This document shows, one piece after another, positions 7,161 through 13,461 of a stretch of 13,600 nt of DNA. The notes below the pieces were generated by a model. The model searched no databases, was not told the DNA's origin, and was given only the letters and a program-made list of their open reading frames with translations. Source of the stretch: Trichodesmium sp. jk18x7bins.61 (GTDB lineage Bacteria; Cyanobacteriota; Cyanobacteriia; Cyanobacteriales; Microcoleaceae); NCBI GenBank assembly GCA_022822685.1, contig JAJEAQ010000128.1:1-13600 (forward strand), written 5' to 3'. Made by a program: the position numbers and the translations under genes. Each line of letters begins with the position of its first letter. Position 1 is the stretch's first letter.

Positions 7161-7655
7161 ATTAAATCATTTATTTCAACTGTGATTAATGCTGCGGATA
7201 TAGCAGGCCGTTTCCCTAAGGACTCCGATCTAGAGTTGATTCAAGGCAGTCTAGAAAGGACTAAAGCTCGTATAGAAGTTGCAGAGAAGCTAGCTCAGAG
7301 TATTAATACTGTGGTGAGAGAAACTGGCAACTGGGTGTTGAAAAAGTACCCTCACCAGGAAGAATCTGGAGGAGCGTGTGATTCTCAAGTTAAGATTGAA
7401 AAATGTTACCGTGATATCCATCATTACCTGAGGTTAATTAATTATTGTTTGGTTGTTGGTAGCACCGCTCCTCTAGATGATTGGGGTATTGCTGGTAAAC
7501 GAGAAGTTGACCGCGCTTTTAATTTGCCTACAGCACCTTATGCCAGCGCACTTCAATATATACGCGATCGCGCCAGTGTTCCGAGAGATATGTCTCCCCA
7601 GGCTTTAGCTGAATTTTGGGCTGCTCTAGATTATTTACTCGATGCCTGCTCCTGA
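7161..7655 (+). pseudogene. cpeA: C-phycoerythrin alpha subunit CpeA with lost ATG and lost Cys139
   Basis: CpeA is a light-harvesting phycobiliprotein of phycobilisome rods that normally carries phycoerythrobilins at Cys82 and Cys139. Read from ATT at 7161 (IKSFISTVINAADIAGRFP) the product is exactly 164 residues, the canonical CpeA length, and Cys82 falls in KCYRDI with Arg84 and Asp85 present. The family begins MKSV, so the ATG has become ATT. The only other upstream starter in frame is GTG 7182, without a ribosome-binding site, which would drop the first seven residues. Residue 139 is Ser (AGT) within RASVPRDMS, where the family has Cys. Residue 117, usually Tyr in EVYR, is Asp. The frame is otherwise open. 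The partner cpeB is absent upstream. Downstream is cpeY, as in known cpeBA-cpeYZ loci. Confidence 0.8.
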
Positions 7656-7801
7656 AACCTTAGACTTCACCATAATTGAAAGTCAAAATTAAGAGGAATT
7701 ATAGCATCTCTCGATGATCAAATATTTCAGCTAGGAGTTACCCAAGCAACACTAATATAGTAAGTTAAAACTATAGCGCAACAGTATCATTAAGTAAGCA
7801 A

Positions 7802-9075
7802 ATGGAGCAGCGTTTTTTAATCTATTCCCCGGATTAACTGAAGAAAAAGCAATTGCTTTGTTAGAAAAGCCTCTAGAAGAACTAGAAGATAAATCAGACC
7901 GTTATGTTGCAGCTAGCCATTTAGTTAACTTTCCCAGGGAACGGTCAGTCAATGCTTTAATTAAAACTATACAAGATACCAATTCAGTTTGAGAACATAA
8001 AATTGCCAGACGTAAAGCGATCGAAACATTAGGACGTTTGCATGCTGTCTCAGCATTACCAACAATTCAAGCTTGCTTAAGCGACGAAGACTGTTACACT
8101 GTGGAAAATGCTGTCTGGGCAATCGGTGAAATTGGCAATCAAGATGAAACAATTTTCGCAGAGATAGCTCAGTTACTAGAAAAACCAGGTCAAAGTTATC
8201 GTTTGATTATTCAAGTATTAGCCAAATTTAACTATAAACCTGCAATAACTAAAATTCAAAAGTTTATAGAATCAGCTAATGAACCTACTGTTAGTGCAGC
8301 GATCACAGCTGTTTCTCGTTTAACAGGGGATTATTCCCAAATGCCAAAAGTAGTCGAATTTTTACAGCACTCTAATATTAATGCTAGGCGAGGTTGTATT
8401 CAAGACTTAATTGATGCCAAATATTATGACTCGATTCCTCATATTGCTATATGTCCAGTTTCAATGGTTTTTCGTCTCCGAGGAATTCGACTATTAGCAG
8501 AAACAGGTATACCCAAGGGAGAGATTAACTTTGAGCAAATAGAAACCTATTTAGATTTAGTCATTCGCGACCATCCTAACGACTTAGAATTAGTCCATGA
8601 ATATGACCAAACTCCTACCTTAGAATTTGCCATTAGAGAATTATATAACACAGATTTTGGTAGATGTTATTTAGGCAGTAAAACTATTTTAGAAGTTGAT
8701 CCAGAAATTGCAGGTGCAGCATTAATGGCTACCTTTGCAGAAAGCGCTCATAATGATTATGGTGCTCACTATCATGTAGTTAAACTTTTAGGTGGGCTTA
8801 AATATTTTGATGGGTATGAGCTTTTGGTTGAGGCGCTCCAAAATCAAGCCCCTCAATTTCTGAAATCTCGTGGGGCTGCTGGGTTGGCTCTAGCTAATTT
8901 AGGAGATGAGAGAGTGATTCCTTTACTGAGAGAAACTATTAGCAATACAAGAATTTTTGACTTGAAATATGCTTGTTTGTTGGCGTTAAAGCAATTAGGT
9001 GATTTACAAGCAGGTAATTTAGTTGTTAATGACTCAGATTTACTGATTCAAGCTAAGGCAAAAAACCTGATTTGA
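7802..9075 (+). pseudogene. cpeY: Phycoerythrobilin lyase CpeY, frameshift plus in-frame TGA
   Basis: CpeY, with CpeZ, attaches phycoerythrobilin to Cys82 of the phycoerythrin alpha subunit. The gene begins ATG GAG CAG CGT, then needs TTT TTT AAT to give the family start RFFNLFPGLTEE. The T run (7813-7818) has six T instead of the seven required, so translation from the ATG soon hits TAA. After the slip, the frame is recognisable to the end (NFPRERSVNAL, RRKAIETLGRL, DEDCYTVENAVWAIGEIG, FRLRGIRLLAE, FGRCYLGSKTI, LGDERVIPLL). One TGA at 7990-7992 breaks it in DTNSV-stop-EHKIARR. Intact length would be about 424 residues, as in the family. The HEAT-repeat body from 8038 stays open for 345 codons, but has no start signal of its own. 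cpeA lies 146 bp upstream. Confidence 0.87.
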
Positions 9076-9085
9076 GATAACTATA

Positions 9086-9215
9086 CCACCATGTAGGTGG
9101 GTGGGGTTTCTTTACTATCACTCTGATGACGAGATTTGGCTAACTGGCTCTGGCCTCGTTTCACCCTACCTTAACAAACTGGCGGGAAGATAAGCGCTCT
9201 CCCGCCTGGGGAGCG
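9086..9215. terminator. Hairpins downstream of cpeY
   Basis: CCACC (9086-9090) and GGTGG (9096-9100) form a short stem followed by a T-rich stretch, a weak terminator candidate. Further on, GGCGGGA (9181-9187) pairs with TCCCGCC (9200-9206), and CGCTC (9195-9199) could instead pair with GAGCG (9211-9215), giving two mutually exclusive hairpins. No gene is seen in 9076-9317. Confidence 0.3.
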
Positions 9216-9317
9216 TCGGGATGAGAGCCTGCGCTATTTTTCGGATACACACTACAACTACAGGTAGGCTCAAAGGTTAAATTGGTATGAGGCAACTCGT
9301 ACACCAATTAATGCAAA

Positions 9318-9409
9318 ATACCAATTTGAAGAATCACTGCTATAGCAAAACCCCAACTGGGATAGACTTCCAAGCACTCATTTGTAACATTCTTTTTTCA
9401 AATTAGTAT
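9318..9409. mobile_element. MITE copy 2 directly upstream of the TPR gene
   Basis: This is the better preserved copy of the element at 5522-5614, 92 bp long. The left end ATACCAATTTGAA is complemented by TTCAAATTAGTAT at the right end, with a single mismatch over 13 bp. It has no coding capacity. It ends 14 bp before the TPR start codon, so it forms nearly the whole upstream leader. Confidence 0.75.
9382..9409 (+). promoter_or_regulatory. Possible MITE-borne promoter for the TPR gene
   Basis: TTGTAA (9382-9387) and TAGTAT (9404-9409) are spaced 16 nt within the right end of the MITE, just ahead of the TPR ATG. The boxes are weak matches to a sigma-70 type consensus, and the leader would be very short. 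This is inference. Confidence 0.25.
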
Positions 9410-9423
9410 AACAGGCGAGCAAT

Positions 9424-10257
9424 ATGTGGCACTATATTCGGAAAATTTTCATAATATTTCTTTTGTTAACCATTTCTTGGTTGAGCAGCCCATTAACTGT
9501 AATTGCTGCTACTCCATCACAGAATATCACACCTACTCAGCTCGAAGAATTAGACGCTCTGTTTAATCAAGCATTGAATGCTAGTAATAACGGTGATTTT
9601 GACAATGCTGAACAACTATGGACTCAAATCCTGGAAAAATATCCTGATAATCCAGCAATTTGGAGCAACAGGGGTAATATTAAACTGAGCCAAAATAAAG
9701 TAGAAGAAGCAATTTATGATTATAAAAAGGCTATAGAGCTTGTACCATTAGCTCCCGATGCTTATCTACATCGTGGAATTGCTTATGAAAGGTTAAAAAA
9801 ATGGTCAGAGGCGATCGCCGATTATAATCAAGCTATAGAATTGAATCCCCAAGATCCAGTGGCCTATAATAACAGAGGTAATGCTGAAGCTGGATTGGGA
9901 GAATGGGAAAAAGCTCTCAGAGACTACAAAAAAGGTTATGAACTAGCTCCTAAATATGCTTTTGCCCGTGCTAACTATTCTTTAGCTCTTTACCAAACTG
10001 GACAAACCAAGGAAGCAGTTGACACTATAAAAAGCCTTGTCCGTAAATATCCTAACTTTGCTGATATACGGGCTGCTTTAACTGCTGCTCTCTGGGAACA
10101 AGGCCAACAAGGAGAAGCAGAGAGTAACTGGGTAGCTGCTGTAGGATTAGACCCTCGATATCAAGACCTTGATTGGGTTACTAATGTTCGTCGTTGGCCA
10201 CCCACCTTAGTTAATAGTCTGGAGCAGTTTATCAACCTAGAAACTTCCCAGAAATAA
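9424..10257 (+). CDS. Exported tetratricopeptide-repeat protein
   Basis: A 277-residue protein with an N-terminal signal peptide: basic MWHYIRK, a hydrophobic stretch at about residues 8-20, and a likely cleavage after Ala29 (VIAA, then TPS). It should therefore act in the thylakoid lumen or periplasm. The mature part has about five TPR units, near residues 42-75, 76-109, 110-143, 144-177 and 178-211, with typical AIADYNQAIELNPQDPVAYNNRGN spacing split over units 3 and 4. TPR proteins are assembly scaffolds; in cyanobacteria exported ones often act in photosystem biogenesis, but no partner can be named here. The C-terminal region (DLDWVTNVRRWPPTLVNSLEQF) looks conserved in cyanobacterial homologues. 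The gene is intact and followed by a strong hairpin. Confidence 0.88.
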   Translation: MWHYIRKIFIIFLLLTISWLSSPLTVIAATPSQNITPTQLEELDALFNQALNASNNGDFDNAEQLWTQILEKYPDNPAIWSNRGNIKLSQNKVEEAIYDYKKAIELVPLAPDAYLHRGIAYERLKKWSEAIADYNQAIELNPQDPVAYNNRGNAEAGLGEWEKALRDYKKGYELAPKYAFARANYSLALYQTGQTKEAVDTIKSLVRKYPNFADIRAALTAALWEQGQQGEAESNWVAAVGLDPRYQDLDWVTNVRRWPPTLVNSLEQFINLETSQK

Positions 10258-10273
10258 ATTACCAGCCCTCAGT

Positions 10274-10325
10274 AGAAAGAGTCAGCAGTCAAGAGCCAAT
10301 AGGGCTCAAAGTGCTGACTCTTTCT
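10274..10325. terminator. Strong hairpin between the TPR gene and glcF
   Basis: A perfect 14-bp inverted repeat (AGAAAGAGTCAGCA at 10274-10287 with its complement at 10312-10325) encloses a second stem, GAGCC (10293-10297) with GGCTC (10303-10307). It probably ends transcription of the TPR gene. It ends in TTTCT rather than a pure T tract. Its GAGTCAGCAGTCA core resembles GAGTCAGTAGTCA near 4382-4394, so it may belong to a dispersed palindromic repeat. Confidence 0.6.
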
Positions 10326-10369
10326 TGCCAATACACCTATTGGTTTTGAAAATTGACAAAAATAATAAT

Positions 10370-11803
10370 ATGCAGACCAAAGATTTAATCCCTGCAAAAG
10401 ATAGCAATTTTTTACAACAAAATCCACATTTAAACTCTTTAGCAGAAAACCCTAATTTTGACTCTCAGAAACCGCCATCACCAGAATTAATTGATGCTTG
10501 CGTCCATTGTGGATTTTGTTTGTCAACTTGTCCTAGTTATAGGGTAATTGGGAAAGAAATGGATTCTCCTAGAGGCAGGATTTATTTAATGGATGCCATT
10601 AATGATGGAGTTGCACCTCTCAATCAAACCATCTCTCAACATTTTGATACTTGTTTAGGTTGTCTGGCTTGTGTAACTACTTGCCCATCGGGAGTTAAAT
10701 ATGACAAATTAATCGCTGCGACTCGCCCGCAAGTAGAGAGAAATATCAAGCGATCGCTACCTGATAAATTCATTCGTAATCTCATCTTTAATCTCTTTCC
10801 CTATCCCAACAGATTACGACCATTACTTATCCCCTTATTGGCTTATCAAAAATTAGGATTTCAGAAGCTGATTCGTGGAACTGGATTACTGGCAAAAATA
10901 TCCCCCAGATTAGCAGCAATGGAATCCATTCTACCAAAAATTACTCCTGATTCTTTTCAGGATAATTATCCTACTGTGATTCCTGCCCAAGGAGAAAAAC
11001 GTTATCGAGTTGGTTTAATTTTAGGTTGCGTACAAAGAATATTTTTCTCCCCAGTTAATATGGCAACAATTCAAGTTTTAACTGCGAATGGTTGTGAAGT
11101 TGTGATTCCTAAAAGTCAAGGTTGTTGTGCTGCTTTACCAGAACATCAAGGGCAAACAAAACAAGCTCATGCTTTAGCAAAACAAATGATAGATAGCTTT
11201 GCAAATACTGGGGTTGATGCAGTGATTATTAATGCTGCAGGTTGTGGTCATACCCTCAAAGAATACGGTAATATTCTTCAAGATGACCCGGAATATTCCC
11301 AACTGGCGAAAGAATTTGCTAGTCAAGTTAAAGATGTGCAAGAGTTCTTAGGAAATGTAGGATTAACAGCCCAACTTTCTCCCTTAACTGAGGATGAAGA
11401 ATTGACTATAGTTTATCAAGATGCTTGCCATTTATTACATGGGCAAAAAATTAGTTTGCAGCCTCGACAACTATTAGAAAAAATTCCGGGAGTGAAGTTA
11501 CGGGAACCTATAGATACAGCTTTGTGTTGTGGTAGTGCTGGAGTTTATAATATGTTGCAACCAGAAGTTGCTGATGAATTAGGGGAGCAAAAAGTAGAGA
11601 ATTTATTGAAGACAGGCGCAGAATTAATTGCTTCTGCTAATCCCGGATGTTCCTTGCAAATTAAAAAGCATTTAGAGTCACAAGGAAAGAAAATGACTTT
11701 AATGCATCCAGTAGAATTATTAGATTATTCTATTCGAGGGGTGAAACTGTCAAAAAATAGTAGATGCTACCCAGATAGAATATTAGACATCTCCGTAAAT
11801 TAG
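10370..11803 (+). CDS. glcF: Glycolate oxidase/dehydrogenase iron-sulfur subunit
   Basis: GlcF is the Fe-S subunit that works with the flavoprotein GlcD to oxidise glycolate to glyoxylate in photorespiratory salvage. Two 4Fe-4S ferredoxin motifs are clear: Cys44, 47, 50, 54 (CVHCGFCLSTCP) and Cys95, 98, 101, 105 (CLGCLACVTTCP). Two CCG cysteine-rich domains follow: GCVQRIFFSPVN with GCCAALPEHQG, then DACHLLHG with CCGSAGVYN, and a late ANPGCSLQI. ATG 10370 is preferred. An upstream TTG at 10325 would start inside the terminator hairpin and add 15 unconserved residues. The product is 477 residues, longer than the usual 430-450. The surplus is a C-terminal tail after the HPVELLDYSIRG end, and its last codons lie in a mobile-element-like end. 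glcD is not in the window. Confidence 0.92.
   Translation: MQTKDLIPAKDSNFLQQNPHLNSLAENPNFDSQKPPSPELIDACVHCGFCLSTCPSYRVIGKEMDSPRGRIYLMDAINDGVAPLNQTISQHFDTCLGCLACVTTCPSGVKYDKLIAATRPQVERNIKRSLPDKFIRNLIFNLFPYPNRLRPLLIPLLAYQKLGFQKLIRGTGLLAKISPRLAAMESILPKITPDSFQDNYPTVIPAQGEKRYRVGLILGCVQRIFFSPVNMATIQVLTANGCEVVIPKSQGCCAALPEHQGQTKQAHALAKQMIDSFANTGVDAVIINAAGCGHTLKEYGNILQDDPEYSQLAKEFASQVKDVQEFLGNVGLTAQLSPLTEDEELTIVYQDACHLLHGQKISLQPRQLLEKIPGVKLREPIDTALCCGSAGVYNMLQPEVADELGEQKVENLLKTGAELIASANPGCSLQIKKHLESQGKKMTLMHPVELLDYSIRGVKLSKNSRCYPDRILDISVN
11784..11794. repeat. Solo element end TAGACATCTCC inside the 3' end of glcF
   Basis: TATTAGACATCTCC followed by TAAATTA after one variable base (11781-11802) is nearly identical to the left end of the MITE at 11843. 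It encodes the last residues of glcF (LDISVN) and contributes its stop codon. This suggests insertion at, or replacement of, the original gene end. Confidence 0.55.
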
Positions 11804-11842
11804 GCTTTAGCTATAGCAGTATCAGACTCTCAGGTTAATTAT

Positions 11843-11913
11843 TAGACATCTCCATAAATTAAGTTTTTGCTACGGTAGGGCAAGGGTTTCAGCATCTTTT
11901 TTGGAGATGTCTA
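11843..11913. mobile_element. 71-bp MITE-like element downstream of glcF
   Basis: TAGACATCTCC (11843-11853) and its exact reverse complement GGAGATGTCTA (11903-11913) bound a 71-bp non-coding unit. With the solo end at 11784 there are three copies of the terminal sequence in 130 bp. The terminal motif resembles ends I associate with small cyanobacterial DNA transposons, but the family is not identified. Confidence 0.6.
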
Positions 11914-11928
11914 TTGGAGAGGTCTATT

Positions 11929-11991
11929 ATGTCTACTGAATTACTTCTCAAAAAAATATTTGCTCGTAGTTGGGATGCGGCGTCTCAATAA
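11929..11991 (+). CDS. Possible 20-residue small ORF with ribosome-binding site
   Basis: ATG 11929 is preceded by GGAGAGG with a 6-nt spacer, a good Shine-Dalgarno. It encodes MSTELLLKKIF then ARSWDAASQ and a TAA stop. A HIP1-stem terminator begins 12 nt later. A decayed relative of the second half occurs at about 13391-13426, where one frame reads KKILVCSWDVAP. No known family is recognised. It may be a real small peptide gene, the tail of a lost gene, or part of a repeat whose right side is the nearby MITE. The compact arrangement of ribosome-binding site, ORF and terminator favours a transcript, but translation is unproven. Confidence 0.35.
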   Translation: MSTELLLKKIFARSWDAASQ

Positions 11992-12002
11992 TCAGGTTTA
12001 AC

Positions 12003-12028
12003 AAAGAGAGCGATCGCTCTCTTTTTTT
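12003..12028 (+). terminator. Rho-independent terminator with HIP1 stem
   Basis: A perfect 22-bp palindrome (12003-12024) has AAAGAGAG and CTCTCTTT as arms, GCGATCGC at its centre, and a run of T residues to 12028. It fits an intrinsic terminator for the small ORF or for glcF read-through. Confidence 0.65.
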
Positions 12029-12121
12029 CATAGGGATCAAGCCAAATGAACAGCAAACGAAAGCAAAGCAATCTCAAGCTAATTTTTACCTTTCTCATAG
12101 GTAATTTGTGTTTGAGAAAAA

Positions 12122-12149
12122 TTTGTCTGAAGCGATCGCTTCAGACAAA
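12122..12149. terminator. 28-bp perfect palindrome centred on HIP1, probable bidirectional terminator
   Basis: TTTGTCTGA and TCAGACAAA flank AGCGATCGCT in a perfect 28-bp palindrome, with A/T at both outer ends. It lies between plus-strand transcription from glcF or the small ORF and the minus-strand PEP-CTERM gene, where a bidirectional terminator would be expected. Confidence 0.5.
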
Positions 12150-12174
12150 AAGCACTGAAACTACCCTGGGCAAA

Positions 12175-12390
12175 TCAACCTAAAATTGTAGCAGGCTCAG
12201 GTTGGTAGTCAGGAATATTTGCAGTTGCTAATGATGTGGTGATGCTCTGAAACTCAAAAGTTCCTGTACCATATCTACCATCACTTATAGCATTTCGCGC
12301 TGGTGTATTTACAAATTTTAAATAGGTGCTTGATTCTAATTGCTTTAGAGTACTTTGACTGTAAATAGGCGAGAGCGACTTGCTATAACT
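12175..12390 (-). pseudogene. Detached C-terminal segment of a PEP-CTERM protein
   Basis: An open stretch of 71 codons in the frame next to the secreted-protein ORF reads YSKSLSPIYSQSTLKQ and later GTGTFEFQSITTSLATANI, then QPEPATILG and a TGA stop (12175-12177). PEPATILG is the hallmark start of a PEP-CTERM sorting signal, which should continue with a hydrophobic helix and an Arg-rich tail. Here the stop cuts it, and only FAQGSFSAF follows, which is no proper helix. The frame opens at 12390, within 8 nt of where the upstream ORF ends, so a single indel there would join the two into one protein of about 240 residues. It may instead be the end of a different lost gene. Confidence 0.55.
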
Positions 12391-12895
12391 CTACAGAGAA
12401 CATAATATCTGCAAGGCCAAATGCACCGCCCGGATCGATGAACCCCCAAAATCCAGTCATTGGACCAACTAAGTCTGTATCAACTCCAAACTCTAATGTC
12501 TCGCCTACACCAAATGCAGCATCTGCAAAATTAACAGTGAATGTCTGTTTATTATTGGTAAGAGATACATTGGTAATCTCAGCAGCAGAAATATCACTAT
12601 TACTACCAAGCTGAGGTGGAGTTCCAAAGCTTCCTTGAGAAAAGAATCCACCACCAAAGTCAAAGAAAGCATCTGGCTCTCGGGATAAATCCAGAGTAAA
12701 CTTGTCAATGAATACATCATCAGGACTGTCAACAAAGGAAAGCTCAAAAAAATCGTTTTGACCAAAGAAACTATTAAGCATTGAATCAAATCCTTCGGCC
12801 TTCAGTGTGACTGTAGTAGCTTCGGCTTTTCCTGTAGACAATGCAACAATAGCAGTTCCCAGGGCGGTTAAAAGTAATTTTTTTACAGTTTTCAT
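12383..12895 (-). CDS. Secreted PEP-CTERM-type protein, sorting signal separated by a frameshift
   Basis: From ATG 12895 the product is 170 residues. A classical signal peptide, MKTVKKLLLTALGTAIVALS, is followed by a likely cleavage in KAEA-TTVTL. The mature part is acidic, rich in Phe and Gly, beta-type (DDVFIDKFTLDLSREPDAFFDFGG, split near the middle) and lacks Cys, as in many cyanobacterial PEP-CTERM proteins. It ends abruptly at LADIMFSVEL without an anchor or sorting motif. The missing motif lies just downstream in the -1 frame. If translated alone the protein would be secreted but not handled by exosortase. Upstream ATGs (12913 and the 12931 start) are less likely, because they put extra residues before the signal peptide. 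No function can be assigned. Confidence 0.65.
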   Translation of the reverse strand: MKTVKKLLLTALGTAIVALSTGKAEATTVTLKAEGFDSMLNSFFGQNDFFELSFVDSPDDVFIDKFTLDLSREPDAFFDFGGGFFSQGSFGTPPQLGSNSDISAAEITNVSLTNNKQTFTVNFADAAFGVGETLEFGVDTDLVGPMTGFWGFIDPGGAFGLADIMFSVEL

Positions 12896-12931
12896 CTCAG
12901 TACTTATCCTCATTAAGGGTTGAAAAATCAA

Positions 12932-13461
12932 AACATTTGAAAGTTTGGAAACTCCTGTACTTCAGCGACTAACAGAAGAGAGTTATACCAAGTCCACTTG
13001 TCATGGGACTTAATTTAGATTGACTAAATTCTCTCTAGTATTGGCTTTTGCTTCTTGAATAAAGAAGTGATAGCGGATGTTTCATCACTAATTAAGATGC
13101 CAAATCTCTCATAAGTTTGTCTATAGATTTACGCCTACTTCACAGAATCTTGAGCATATAAAACCGGATAAATACGGCTAAATACAGCTGGAAAAAGTTG
13201 GATTGAGCTGGGAGCAAGACTTACAAAAGATTGGCAGCGATCACTAATATATAAAGATTTAGTAAAATTGAAGTTAATTGTAGAAATGAACCAGTCTCTG
13301 AGCTACCAGGCCAGCAGTTTCTCAAAGACTATTGACAAATAATGCCCAACTTTCCTAGATTGATGCTCTCTCGTTAAATCAAAGATGATCAAAAAATTTT
13401 GGTTTGTAGTTGGGATGTGGCGCCTTAGTTAAAGCCATAGCCTGGTATAGAGCAACTACAA
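12932..13461. other. Intergenic region, no supported gene
   Basis: About 530 bp, AT-rich, with only very short frames (17 codons at about 13286 and 11 codons further on) and no family match. AAGTCC and GGACTT near 12989-13011 can pair. At about 13391-13428 lies a decayed copy of the 3' half of the small ORF at 11929 (shared GTAGTTGGGATG, with GGCG after one variable base). The end of this stretch is the target site of the group II intron. Confidence 0.5.

Noticed and set aside
7967..8152. 61-codon minus-strand ORF
   Set aside because: It is antisense to the well-conserved CpeY reading and has no domain of its own.
4835..9075. TGA recoding (alternative code or selenocysteine) to explain the stops
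   Set aside because: Expected residues at the stops include Arg and Leu rather than one amino acid, cpeY also carries an indel, cpeA ends at a normal TGA, and no SECIS-like structure was noticed.
12505..12789. 94-codon minus-strand ORF
   Set aside because: It overlaps the secreted-protein ORF in another frame and is rich in Leu/Ser/Val, as expected of an out-of-frame shadow.
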